Positions 11,265 through 22,469 of a DNA stretch of 64,000 nt are shown in pieces. The notes below the pieces were generated by a model that saw only the letters and a program-made list of their open reading frames with translations, was not told where the DNA came from and did no database searches. The translations under genes were made by a program, and so were the position numbers. How positions within the stretch are numbered: the stretch's first letter is position 1; each line of letters starts with the position of its first letter. Origin of the DNA: Drosophila pseudoobscura (Eukaryota; Arthropoda; Insecta; Diptera; Drosophilidae); assembly GCF_009870125.1 (NCBI RefSeq), contig NC_046683.1:67409869-67473868 (forward strand). The letters are read 5' to 3'.

Positions 11265-12994
11265 TCACGGCACAAAAAGCTCGGCTCCATTGCCCGGGAA
11301 GGTGGCAAACACAACCTCGTTGAAATCATTTGGCTGATGGCGCTCCAAGAGATGGGGCGGCAATTGAGCATAGTAGTCCCGCTTTAAAGCGTTTATATAC
11401 TTTGCAGCATCTTCCTGGGAATCGCACATGGCCACAATGCAGCCACCCCAACTGAAAGAAAGGCAGGCCGGATTTGGTTAGGCTTTGAGGGATAGGAAAG
11501 GGCATGATGCTTTTACTCACCCGGCTCCTGTAACGCGAGCGCTGACATTCTGCTTTTCGGATATGGCAATCAGACGCTCGACATCTGGATGCGAGCATTC
11601 ATAGAGCTCGCGCAGGCTCTCGTGCGATTGTCGCATGAGCAACCCCAACTGCTTGATATCTTCCTCGCTGGCATGTAGCGCCAACTGCTCACAAATCTTA
11701 CGGAATTTAACCACGCGTCCAGATTCTGTGCGAATGCAACAAAATATACAATAATGAAAACGTTATATTTAGGTCCAGTTCCACTCACCCTGAATAACAT
11801 GCAAGGCACGCTGGCGCAGTTTAAACTGCTGCATGTGCTGCGTGTTGGCCGTGAGGTACTTGGCCTCCAGCTCCTGCTCTTTAATTCCCCATTCCTGGCA
11901 GATATCGGCTCGCGTATAAACCCATTTAGTCAGCTTCTCTTTAATAAAGCTCTCAAACGTCTCATTGTTCATGCCACAGGCCTCCTCCAGGTCAATGAAT
12001 CGGATGATTTCCTGCCAATTGCTTAGATTTTTGTGCCTGGCCAGCCAACGCGTTGCAAGGCGGCACTCCACCACCCGCTCATTGTAGTCCGACGAGGCAG
12101 CCTTGTTCTTCTGCGCCAAACTGTTGGCCACCACAAAACACTTGCCTGCCGGCAGGATCACCGGGGTTCCATTGAGCTGTGGGTGAAATTCGATGTGATG
12201 GGCACAGCCTTCCCGGCCCAAGTAGGCAATGGCCTGGTCCATGCCCCCGCTATGGGTGCCAATGTACTGCTCACACTTAGCTGAAATGGACGCCAGCTCC
12301 TTGCGATCCAGCTTCATGCCCTGGACATGCGCTGTGGCCAGAACAGCAGAGCTGACCATGGCACTGGAACTTGATAGACCAGCAGCCAGAGGAACGTTTC
12401 CGTCGACTGCAATGCGCATTCCGATGGGACTAAATTTCTTCCTGCCAAGATGTTCTTCAATTCCTCTGACGCCACACATGAAGTATTTATACCATGCCGG
12501 GCCGCCAGGTAGTGGAAGTTCAACGCTAGAACGTAATCAGTCAGTCAGTAAGTCAGCTATTACTTTTGGGGAAAGGAAACAATCACCAACCTGAGGCTTT
12601 TCAAGTCACACTGAAAGTTCTGGAAATTGGCCTGGTCCAGATTGCGCAGCTGCAATTGATGCAGCTCTGTGGGATTACTTCCCACTGCCAGCACAATGCT
12701 TTGGGTAACGGCCATGGGAAGCACGGAGTAGCCGCAATAGTCCACATGCTCGCCTATGATGTTGACCCTGCGAAAGATACTGTCAGCTATAGGTACTGTT
12801 TAAATAAACGGAAGGACTCACCGTCCTGGCACGCGAACAAAGAAATCCGGCTCTGCTCCAAACTGTTCCTTGAAAAAGGCGCCCAGTCTTTGCATGCGGC
12901 CATACATTTTTGCATCTGGCTGAAGCTTCTGTTGGGCAACGATCTCGATCCCGGGACCCAGTATGTCACCAGTTCCATTCCCATTGGCAGTCAT
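11265..12994 (-). CDS. Galk: galactokinase (GHMP kinase family)
   Basis: Five exons on the minus strand, 12994-12822, 12767-12591, 12525-11789, 11725-11521 and 11451-11265, give 492 residues. All three GHMP/galactokinase signatures are present: the galactokinase box [15 protein letters not shown] near residues 57-71, the nucleotide loop [12 protein letters not shown], and the C-terminal glycine motif VTGAGWGGC. The enzyme transfers phosphate from ATP to the C1 hydroxyl of galactose, the first step of the Leloir pathway, in the cytosol. The length and the GAGWGGC form are closer to the GALK2 (N-acetylgalactosamine kinase) branch of animals than to short bacterial GalK, so the in vivo sugar could be galactose, GalNAc or both. 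All exon joins keep frame with standard GT-AG borders. The stop (TGA at 11265-11267) follows a FPGNGAELF end. Confidence 0.93.
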
Positions 12995-14079
12995 GTTTAC
13001 CTCTAACCGTAAACAGAAACAAACGTTTAATTATAACATTTTTTTTTTGTTTTGTGTTGTTTTTCAGCTGTTTTGGTGCGTCGAACCGTAAACGTGTCGC
13101 AACCAACAGTCATAACTCGTTAAGCTGAAAACATAGTACAGCTATTTAAATGCTGATTAGAAACAATAAAACACACAACCATCCACATTTACGTCAGGTT
13201 GGGGCAAAAAAAATACTAATCCGCCAATCTCACCTTATCAGAATGTCAAAACAGCCATTAACACACACACCGATTGCCTAACATACCGCTTATCAGTCGG
13301 GGAAGTGTTGTATCACTGTAAATGCATTTTATTGATGCAAATTGAACTTCTTAATTGAGAAAAACAAGCGGAAAGCCGGCATTTAAAAATGTAGAGAATT
13401 TGGGAGAGAGAGAAAGAGCGCGATAGATAGCAGCTGATATGCAATGGTTGCCAGGGTTTCATACTTACTTACCCAATATATTCTTATCGTTCTTTTTATA
13501 GGTCACAAACGCTCTTGAAGAAGCCTCTGGGCGTTATCAGGGGAGGAGTTTTAGTTTTTGGTGCGAACGCTACGGATTCCAACCAGTAACTGAGTGATTC
13601 CGGCCTGCACCGTTTCCGTTTTGTTTAGCCCGGGAATGGAATGTGTACGTGTGTGTAAGAGTCTGTATACTGAAATCAGCAACACAACTTGTTGAGAGTA
13701 TTGTTTACATATTGTTAGCCGCTAACTAGGTTACGGCACTCTCCTGATATGTATACTTTACTAGTTCTTTCAAACTTGTTATGCTATCAACCATGAACGA
13801 TGCTAAACGTTTGTTTTTGAGTGTTCCTTCAGCTGATAAGATGATCATTCAAAATGAGAAATCGTTAAAGTTTTGGCACTGCAGATATTATTGTGCTATC
13901 GAGGAAGTGCCACCACCAGAGATCAGCTGTCGCGATTTATCGAAGCACTGCCATCTCAATTGCGGAACAAAACACAGTAATCTATTAGATATCTGGGGGA
14001 GATTTTCCCGTGGACATCCGTTTTGAAGATCGGCGGTGCCCTTTGCTGCAGTTTTGGCTCATTACTCCTCCCTGCCTGA
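12995..14079. other. Galk upstream region, no gene recognised
   Basis: This 1.1-kb stretch holds the 5' flank of Galk and unassigned DNA. It has a T-run near 13041, several GATA/TTATC sites (for example near 13234 and 13287) and a short GA tract near 13402-13416. A short open frame from 13781 has no recognisable domain and no supporting splice structure. Nothing else is supported. Confidence 0.5.
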
Positions 14080-14400
14080 GCTCAGAGGTGCTCTACACGG
14101 ACTGTTCATCAACAAGTAAGTGGCACAAGAGGAAATCGCTGAAACTGGCCTGGAAACTGGGACCCGCACTAGCTACCGGCAACACCATTGTCCTAAAGCC
14201 AGCCGAGCAGTCAATGTAATGCCTGGTTTCGGTGGAGCTGGCGCTGCCCTGGCTAATCACGCAGATGTCGCCAAGTACGTGCCCTGCATCCCCCCCAGCT
14301 ACGACAGACTGCCCGAATGTGCCGCCGCCGGTGTCCGGCAAGAATATCCGTGCCCAGCTGAAGCTCTCTCTCCTATTCTAAAACGTTGCCTCTTTTAGCT
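14080..14400 (+). pseudogene. aldehyde dehydrogenase fragment (Aldh-like pseudogene)
   Basis: Two pieces match the NAD-binding region of ALDH1/2-type aldehyde dehydrogenase. WKLGPALATGNTIVLKPAEQS (about 14151-14213, split here over the frame) contains the lysine of the KPAEQ motif. VMPGFGGAGAALANHADV (about 14217-14270) follows in another frame, without the roughly 25 residues that normally separate the two. The PWNFP segment expected upstream is missing or scrambled, and the GSTEVG and catalytic-cysteine parts are absent. The fragment therefore cannot encode an enzyme. It resembles the Drosophila mitochondrial Aldh gene from memory. The later intron-like spacers suggest a DNA-level duplication rather than a retrocopy. 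Confidence 0.65.
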
Positions 14401-14514
14401 TCCTGGGCGAACTCGCAGAAGCTTCGCAACATTGCCGTGTATGCCATGAAGGTGTCGGCTCTTCTGGACAGATGTCGACAGCCATTAGGCCATCGTTCGG
14501 GCCCGAATCTATGG

Positions 14515-14896
14515 CAATGAGCGTGCTGGAAGGAGTCACGGTGCTGGACCTGGAAAAACAGTCCGATATGATCTACTATTCCCATGGCAAGCGATTCGAT
14601 GGAAAGAACAAGTAAGCAATGACTATGGGCTGTAATGGCTATGAGGCTATGACCTGATCCTGTAATCCCCTGCTCCATCTCCACAGGATAGCCCTTTTTT
14701 CATGCACATATCGCAGGTGAACAACATTGCCGCCTAGGGGGGATTTGTGTACTGGCTGGACGACAAGACCGGACTGGAGCGGATCACTGTCAACGGAGAG
14801 CGTCGTTGCGCGGAGCTGCAGCGTCTGTCGCAGTTCACCGACATCAGTGCCGTGTGGACACCGGATGTGAAAGTGCTGCGCATCACACGTGTCTAA
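14515..14896 (+). pseudogene. YWTD beta-propeller fragment (LRP-like pseudogene)
   Basis: The coding-like end GGFVYWLDDKTGLERITV continues as one YWTD-type propeller blade plus the following helix to a TAA at 14894-14896. An earlier piece (VLEGVTVLDL to SHGKRFDGKN, about 14522-14610) ends at a good donor (AACAA|GTAAGC), with an acceptor CTCCACAG about 77 bases later. An in-frame TAG at 14737-14739 interrupts the second piece. Blades of this form occur in LDL-receptor-related proteins such as arrow/LRP5/6; sevenless also has such propellers. Only one blade survives, so the parent gene is uncertain. It lies directly after the aldehyde dehydrogenase relic on the same strand. Confidence 0.55.
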
Positions 14897-15114
14897 ACAG
14901 TCGCAGTGATGTCACTGATTTGTTTGGCTCAAAGAGTATCTTCATATTAAATTAACGAAATATACAAAGGCCTATACACGCATCATTTCTTCAAAAACCA
15001 GCAACACTGCGACTGTTTTTTTGTTGAACTATTTTGTTTAAGCCTTGTTTTAGTCAAAATACAATGAAAGCTAGAACTAAAAACTAACCAATCTTGAAAA
15101 AACTTTATTCATCA

Positions 15115-15610
15115 ACGGCCTAAAATTATGTGGGCAGAACTAAGGATTTTAGTTAGCCAGAACTCTTCAACGGAATCTAGAATAAGGCAGTTAAGTAAAA
15201 AATTGATTCCTAAATCGTATAAAATTATGTGGGCATGGCAAAATGTTTCATCTAGCTAATAATATCCGACGGAATATCAAAGTTTAACAATAGGAACGAC
15301 TATCCTCGTTTTTTTTGTTTGCCCATTTTCGCTAAAACCTCTTTTTACGCGAAATGCTATAAAAGTAAGTGTCTAAAATAAACCAGTTTAATAGAAAATA
15401 GGTTCATTAATTGGACAAAATTACGTAGGCAGGGCGGAAGATTCTATCTATCTAGTAATAAACCCCGGAATATCAAGAACCAGGAATATGTATAATAGAA
15501 CTTAAATTCGTCAGTATATTGACGGTATATTTTTTAAATAAGAAGGTATATTTTGGTATATTTCTGAGGGTCGGACGGTATATTTTAACGATAAATCCGC
15601 GGTCACACTG
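15115..15610 (+). repeat. dispersed repeat family, plus-orientation copies
   Basis: Three diverged units share the core AAAATTATGTGGGCAG followed by CTAGCTAATAATATCC and GGAATATCAA. They sit at about 15119-15180, 15218-15285 and 15413-15480. They are followed by a block with GGTATATTTTGGTATATTTC, then GAGGGTCGGACGG and GCGGTCACACTGAGC (to 15613). The same elements occur in reverse complement at 18005-19015. No open frame or transposase is seen, so this is a non-autonomous or satellite-like family I cannot name. The final GGTCACACT also matches the Drosophila core-promoter Motif 1 and lies about 60 bp before the Use1 ATG, so the repeat may supply part of that promoter. Confidence 0.65.
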
Positions 15611-15660
15611 AGCTCTAGTCCATTGACGGCTTTGTTATTGTTTATGTTTTTGGCTGAAAA

Positions 15661-16548
15661 ATGGCCACGAAGCTAAATGTGAACATCCGCGTAATGCTGA
15701 ACAACTGCGAGGAGCTAGCCAAGAACGAGGCTAACTTCTGGCGCCTGCAAAAGTTCATCAAAGCGCTGGACATAATGGTCGCCGAGCTGCAAGACATGGA
15801 CGACTCACGGAGTGCGCGCAGGATCTCCGGGTACAAAGAGCGCCTCCAGGCCCTCAAGCTGACCACCGGCTACACGGAAAGTACGAAAATCCAAACGAAC
15901 GAGGTCGAGGCTGCAGAAGTATCCCTGAAGGAGATGCGGCAGATCGAGAGCACGAAGAACTACAACCACATGCGAAAGGATCTACTGGAGGGTGAGACGA
16001 TTGCCAAACCAGCCACCAGACCACAGCCATCACTAGCTTAATTCCCCCGTTTTTAATAGTAGATGGCGACGCCCTACGGCGACGACGTGGCGTTGCCGAG
16101 GACGCCGGCGGCAGTGGCAGTCCCAGCGGCAGCTCCAATAGTCCGGCCACCGAAGGCGACAACTTGAACGAGGCTGTCAAGTATTACAATCAGAAGCAGG
16201 AGAAAATTACAGAACATATGCTCTCGCTGACGCGCAACCTCAAGGAGCAGACGATGACGGCCAATCGCATTATAAAACGTGACACCGAATTGGTGACCAA
16301 ATCCTCTGGCATGGCAGATCGCAACATCAATTCGCTCGGCAAGGAGGTCGAGACCCTAGAGCAGCACTCGCGCAGTGCCTACAAATGCTGGGCCTGGATG
16401 CTGTTTGTCTTTGTGTTCTGTACATTTGTAGGTGGGTCATTGATTAATGGAAAGTGCAAGCTTGGATCCATCACTAATCTCCCGGTTTATACCTCTCATT
16501 ACAGGCATGGTGTTTTTCATGAAAATCATGAAGAAAAAGAAAACGTAG
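15661..16548 (+). CDS. Use1: USE1-type SNARE (p31), ER retrograde traffic
   Basis: Three exons, 15661-15991, 16060-16431 and 16505-16548, give 248 residues. The N-terminal half is helical (NCEELAKNEANFWRLQKFIK). The middle is an acidic/Ser-Gly linker. Residues about 150-215 form the SNARE helix (LSLTRNLKEQTMTANRI, then SLGKEVETLEQHS). A C-terminal membrane anchor (WMLFVFVFCTFVGMVFFM) with a KIMKKKKT tail completes a typical tail-anchored SNARE. USE1 is the ER Q-SNARE that pairs with Syx18, Sec20 and Sec22 for Golgi-to-ER retrograde transport. Exon 3 encodes only the end of the anchor and the basic tail, and an AATAAA lies 14 bases past the stop. The gene converges with Dhpr, 279 bp away. Identity is good from layout and tail; the symbol follows the family. 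Confidence 0.88.
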
Positions 16549-16827
16549 ACTACGGTCTCCAAATAAACCTAAAGTCTCAAGAAGCTTCATGTCTTTCTAT
16601 ATATCAATCCGAAAAAAGCTTTAGTTCATTCTGTTCCCCGAGCTCTTCAAGAGTTCAAAAGGTTATCAAAAGCTCAGCAAATGTTACCCCCAAATGGTTT
16701 AAACAGACAAACATTAAACGATCGAAAGCCGCCAAGCGATGTATTTATAGTTTATGTACAAGCGAAAGCATTGAGATTACGGTTTGAGCATTCATTTCAT
16801 CAGCATGGGGATCCGTGGTTTTCCTTA

Positions 16828-17633
16828 CTACTCTGCGGCTATCAGCTCGGTAATGTCGCACTTGGTTATTAGCTGCAGCAGGGAGCCCGTCTTGGGGCGC
16901 TCCTGGGCCTGGGTCCAGTTTAAGAACAGACCAGCCACCTCCTTGAGGGGTGTCCAAGTGCTAAAGTCTGCGTCTGGCATCCATTTGCGGTTCATGGGCG
17001 TGTCTAAGGTCACAGGGAGAATGGAGACGACCAGGGAGCCGCTTGGCAGACCAGAATTCGAGCCAGCAAGCGAACGTGTCAGCTGATGGACAGCCGCCTT
17101 GGCCATGCCGTAGCCAATCATTCCAGGAGTGCCCTCCAATGCAGGCTTGGCCCCGGTAAGGGCCAAGAGCCCGCCCTCCTTCAAATGCTGAGCGGCAACG
17201 GCCGCCGAGATGCTCGATGTCCACACGCTCTGCTTCCACATGAGATCGGCGTTCTTGGCCAGATCCTTTTTGGCATTGCCGCCAGCCCAGCCACCGGCCA
17301 CGCAGATCACGGCATCCAGCTTCTCCCCAGCGATTGCTTCTCCCACTTTACCCACCACAGTGGCCTCCTGCTCCGACCAGCTGCCATCGCGTGGCACCAC
17401 AATGCTCACGTCGGCCTTGTCGTTTTCGCTCAAGTCAATGCTGCCGACCCACTGGGAGTCACATGCCGAAGGTTGTCCGAGAAACAATGAAACAATTAAA
17501 GCTCGTCGATTGCAGGTGAAAGGTTTGCCTTTGGGCAGCGGATACTCACGTAGTTGTTGGCTTTGAAGTGTTCAACACATGCGGAGCCCAGTGCCCCCTT
17601 GCCACCATAGATGACGACTCGGCCTGCGGACAT
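16828..17633 (-). CDS. Dhpr: dihydropteridine reductase
   Basis: Two exons on the minus strand, 17633-17550 and 17451-16828, give 235 residues, the family's usual length. It is a short-chain dehydrogenase: the N-terminal nucleotide motif VVIYGGKGALGSACV carries the glycine pattern, and the active-site YGMAKAAV carries the Tyr-x3-Lys pair. The enzyme uses NADH to reduce quinonoid dihydrobiopterin back to tetrahydrobiopterin, the cofactor of Phe, Tyr and Trp hydroxylases, in the cytosol. The single intron (98 bases) joins in phase 0 at the NNY|WVG junction. The start is the first ATG and leaves only eight residues before the nucleotide fold, as usual. It is tail to tail with Use1. Confidence 0.93.
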
Positions 17634-18004
17634 GATGCGTGCTGCCAGTTTTACGGTTCAAATGAACTGATCGGGGATAAAAATCAAAACCGAACTTGGG
17701 CTCAGGCTCGGCTGGGGTCTTATCTATGACTCAAAGCAGCTGGGGTTTTTGAACGCGCGCAAGGTGGAGACCAGTTCTACCGGTAGTGGGAATTTATTGG
17801 AGTCGACAACACACACACACACTTGAACAGAAGCGTAAGCATACACAGGGGGGCGACGCAGGCGTAGCGGCTCTTTCAGTTCCAATCTCAATGTAGTACA
17901 ATTTAATGCTAGGGCAATTTATTTAATTTTTGCCTAATTCGCCAATCGGTTTGATTAAAAAAAACGCTGAAAAATGTGTCTGCGCCAGTCTGAGAAAATA
18001 CGTC
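17634..18004. other. Dhpr upstream flank
   Basis: The 5' flank of Dhpr, with a (CA)n run near 17811-17823 and a run of As at 17959-17966. No gene or clear core promoter motif could be picked out. Confidence 0.5.
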
Positions 18005-19015
18005 ACAAACTTCAAAATATACCGTAAATATACTGACGAATTATTTGTATTCAAGTTCCATCATATTCCATCGTTTCTGATATTCGGTTGAATATCACCA
18101 GCTAGTTAAGACCCTCAGCTCTGAGCTCATTATTTTATCCGATTAGTACATTAATTTCCTAAAAGATTGGTCAACTTTCAGCTCTCATCTTTACTGGATT
18201 GTTTATAAAACAAGGTTTCAGCAAAACCGGTCAACAAAAATTTCTACTAAATTAATTTCCCTACAGTAACTACACGCTAACTACACATTTGCTACATATG
18301 AACTACATTTACAAGTAATTACCAAAGGCGACACCTGAAGGGGAAATGTGTACGTTTCAAAATTTTTTGCCCGTTTCCTTTTCATATAAGCCCCATGGAA
18401 GCGCCAGTGTGAAAAACCTCTGAATCCCGACCCGGGATTCGATGCTGATCGCGAATTAGTATTCGATGCGTCCTGGGACTTGGCTCTTAGTGGTGTTTAT
18501 GCACGGTTTCTACATTGGTGCATTGCTCAAGAGGGTAAGTTCATTACGTGTCTTAAAATATACTGGAAAATACAAGGAAATATTAAGAAAAATTTAAAAA
18601 TTGCGAGGTGTGTGAGCTAGACGTGGTGGCAAGAAAATAAGAAAATCCGATAAAGTAAACGGTCTGACCCTCAGAAATATACCGAAATATACCGTCCCAT
18701 TTTAAAAATATACCGTAAAAATACTGTCGAATTGAAGTTCTCTTAGACATATTCTCCGTTTTTGATATTCCAGGGAATATTACTAGCTAGATAGAATCCT
18801 CAGCCTTGCCCACGTAATTTTATCCGATTAATGAATCAATTTTTTACTTTTAAATACTTCCTTTTATGGACTTTGCCTAAGAAAATGTGTTAGTGAAAAA
18901 GGTCAAACAAAAAACGCAAAACGTTCCTATTGCTCAATTTAGATATTCCGTAGAATAATTCTGGCTAACTAAAATCTTCGACCCTGCCCATATAGTTTTA
19001 TCCCATTGATGTATA
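18005..19015 (-). repeat. dispersed repeat family, minus-orientation copies
   Basis: Reverse-complement copies of the family at 15115-15610. Units with GATATTC...GAATATtAC, CTAGCTAG, CTCAGCC and TAATTTTATCCGATTA lie at about 18077-18150, 18755-18835 and 18950-19015. Blocks of AAATATACCGT lie at about 18013-18035 and 18660-18735, the latter with GGTCTGACCCTCAGAAATA, the complement of the GAGGGTCGGAC block. Copies are 70-85% alike by eye. They mirror the plus copies on the far side of Use1 and Dhpr. No coding capacity is seen. Confidence 0.65.
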
Positions 19016-20129
19016 TATTTTCTACAAGATTAAATACTTTTAAGTACTCCCATTTACTTTATTTTGACTAAAACAAGGTTAAAACAAAAAGTTCAACAAG
19101 AAAACACTGGCAACGTAAGTTGAATGTCACGTCATTTCTTACTTGTTGCTTGTCAACCGAAGTATGGACCTTTGTATACCCTGTCTCGTTAATTTTATAT
19201 AATGATACCGTTTTTCAAACTTTTTTTAAACGTAATTAATAAATACTTTTTTTTTTAAATTGATATGTTTTAGATTATAGAGCCTGGGACGAAAGCAAAA
19301 ATCGCGTCGTTTCCGGTTGCTGTATTTAAATCCAACCACATGAAAAAATAAGTTTATATGGATATATGATATGTTATATACAGTCAAATACATATTAAAA
19401 GTAACTTATCAATACCAATTTTAATACTAGTCCTGGGCTCCGTTGAACTGACCACATGGCAAGTACCCAATCATCAGCATATGTCGATTCAAATACAGTA
19501 ATTAAAGCACATAATTTAAAAATATGGAATTAGTCTTGTTGCCTATCGATTCAAAGAGAGCCTTAACCGATTCGAAGAGAGCGAGAGCCAAAAACTCTAT
19601 ATCAGGACCTCATTGAGCGCGCCAATAGAACATTTTTGGAATTGCATATATCGCTTAATATGCCATGTTTTGCCACACAAATCAGCCTTTTTTCTTTAAA
19701 AAAAATTGGCGTTTTGAAAAGGTAACTTCTCTTCACTTCCAGAGTATACAAATATAAAGGTAAGCAAATTTAATTGAAGGGACATAATTGTGACAGCATA
19801 TATACCACATATGTGGTATTCGGTCAGAGTGATGATTAATACTACCATTGGCCACACCTAATATAGTTATACCTTGCGTTCACATGCCCACAATTGTCCC
19901 AAAGAGCGTGTGAGAGAGCGCGTGAGAGAGGGTGGAAAACATAATAGGCCCCCGCGCGATAGTCGTACCTTTTGAAAAATTCTACCATGCTTATAATATA
20001 CTATACTAGACTTTCCACCGAATTTCCACCAGAATAATACCAATACAAAGTTCCACAGACAGAAGCTATATTGCAGAGCCGCTTTAGTACGAAGCCCCAG
20101 CTGTGTTACATCACTGCACTACAAAAACG
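19016..20129. other. boule upstream region, no gene recognised
   Basis: AT-rich intergenic DNA. It includes a short perfect palindrome around TACCACATATGTGGTA (19803-19818), a GAGAGAGCG tract near 19911-19931, and runs of T. It presumably contains the main boule promoter, but no TATA or initiator can be fixed with confidence. Confidence 0.45.
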
Positions 20130-20679
20130 TTAAATTATTTGGGAGTAGAGAAGTTTTGCGCGGAAAATCGTAGCGTGTTGTGTTGTTTGAGGTCGATCGG
20201 TTTTTCTTTCCTATAGTTTGCTTGCCTGCGCCGCCGCCTGCCTTGCTCTGCCGCCGGACTGTCACAACACATGTTTGTGCCGTGCCACACACAATACACA
20301 ATAGAGAGAAAAACACAAACAGAGTAGTCGGCGCGTTAGTTTTTCCATTTCCACTTGGAGCGGGGGCCCGTCTCAGTCTCATTCTAGTTGTGATTTGTAG
20401 GAAGTAAGTTCTCTAGTGAAAAAGTAGTCAAATAAAATATATAATAATTCGAAACGAATATCGGGACAACACAAATAATACAACAGTAAACGAAAACACC
20501 ACCAGAATAGTAGTGGAACAAACCCGCGAATCGTCCGTTAAATCAACGTACCGTCGCGATTGAGTAACCGTACGAGTAATTTAACGCAACATAATGTGTA
20601 ATGTGTGTGAGCAACCACAACAATAAAAGTCAAAAATATCTTCGGACGCGGGGAAGGACGCAGCGGCCACTAAATAACG
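20130..20679 (+). other. bol: probable noncoding first exon of boule
   Basis: A region of mixed composition with many CAACA/ACAAC and AACAACA-type words ends in a strong donor, AACG|GTAAGTGTG, with GT at 20680-20681. It is the best 5' UTR exon candidate upstream of boule, whose D. melanogaster counterpart I recall as having a large 5' intron. The start is a guess. It contains a few ATGs, so it is not cleaned of upstream starts as the second UTR exon is. No transcript evidence is available. Confidence 0.4.
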
Positions 20680-22430
20680 GTAAGTGTGTGAAGAGGGGTA
20701 AACAGATGGGGTAAATGTCACTGCGTGGAAAACTCAGAAATTACAGGCGAAAATTCTCAACTCGTTTTCCTTCCTTCCCTCTGTATCTCTCTTTCTCTCA
20801 CACTCTCTCTCTCTCTCTTCGTGTGTGTGTTCATTTAAGCGGAAAACGTGTATTCTTAAGAAAACCAGAAAATCGAAGCCCGGAATTGGGTCACTATGTC
20901 AAACGCGCTCCAACTCTGTTTCTGGCTTAGAGTCTGGCTAACTCCTTGGTCTCTGGTCTGGCTAAAACGTGTTTCATGTTCAGTCAATTTGTTCTTTTTA
21001 TCTAGTCGCAGCTGCGCCGCTGCCGCTGTGGCTGCCGTTGCCTCAAGTGCTGCTCTTTTGGCCGTCAACACTTGACGCTAGGCGGCCTAAACAGCATCGC
21101 CTACCAAATGCCTAAAAAAGCGGGTGTGAATGTGTGTGTTTGTGTGTGAAGGAGAGAGAAGGAGAGCCGTTTGTCTGATTGTCACCCGCGCGAATGGCTT
21201 AAGAGTACCCTGTAATTGAGTGGGATATACATACGTACATATATATATATGTGAAAGATAACTTATATTTAAAAAATTTTTGACAAGAAATGAAAGGGGG
21301 AAATATACACATGAAATATTTTTCGACTAACATCTTTGTTAAAGATCACTAATAAGTATCGGCAAGCCGTCACTGCCCAACGTATTCTCAAATAGTCGTC
21401 CGCTCTCTCGCTGAACATTCGCTCTCCCTCTCTCTTGCATTTTCGGGCACTCACTCGCTTCACTTGATCTTGCACTCTGTCGACGGCGACGCGACTGCAT
21501 TGGAAGCAGCAGCGACTGCGCTGTCACGCTTTTACCTTGAGCACGCCTGCACTTGTCGCAGCGCTCTCTGCTGTCCGCTGTCCGCTATCCGCTCGCCCCC
21601 CTACCACCTCTGCAGTTTGCTCGTTATTTGAATTTTGAAATTCTGAATAAAGCCGAAATTGGAGCCAACCGCCTTTCGAAACTGTTAGCCAGACGGAATG
21701 GTTGGTTAGCTTTTATTTTGGTTTTTCTTCTCTCCTTTTTGATGTTTGCCAATAAAATTATTACGACTTGGCCTGGCCGACTGCTAATGCGTTTTGAGGT
21801 CACACCAGTTCCGCTGCCTGCCCCTCGTCCCATCCATCCATCCACCGGGCGGACGAACGGGTGACCCAATAAAAAGATGTTTCGTGAGCGATGGATGCGA
21901 TGGATGCGATGGATGGGCGAACGTGTGTGCGCGCCTCCCGCTTACATTTCTCGGTCCATTTAACATGTGTCCGTTTTGGCTATTTCTGATTTGATTTATT
22001 TCAAAGTTATTTATTATACAACCAGGCCCAAAGCAAAACAAACAGCGTTAACAGAGAGCGACAGAGATAGGAGGAGAGAGAGAGAGAGAGTCAGCATGAC
22101 AGCTGGTGCTCATGCTCCAACAGGATACGGTTACGGATACGGACCGGGGGATAGGGATAGGGATAACAACACGGGAGAGGAGAGGAGCCATTATAGGTTG
22201 CTGGTTTACTAGTTAACGAGGCCCCACGCACATGGCCCATACAACGGAGAGTGAGAGAGAGAGTGAGTGAGTCCGCGAGAGAGAGGGTATTTAGAGAGAG
22301 CGCTGTGCAGGCGGGGGGCAGAGCGGCCACTGACACTGACAGTGGAGCAGGCAGCGTACCTTCGTCACCTTCATCATGTGGTCTTCGTGCCTGAATAAGA
22401 GCAATAAATAATGCACACGACGAGCACCTA

Positions 22431-22469
22431 AGAGAGAGAGAGAGAGAGCGAGAGCGAGAGAGAGAGATA
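22431..22469. repeat. (GA)n tract with GAGCGA interruptions
   Basis: A GA microsatellite of about 39 bp in the boule intron. Similar shorter tracts lie at 20804-20819, 22076-22090 and 22251-22290. Such tracts are binding sites for GAGA factor and CLAMP in flies. Confidence 0.85.
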
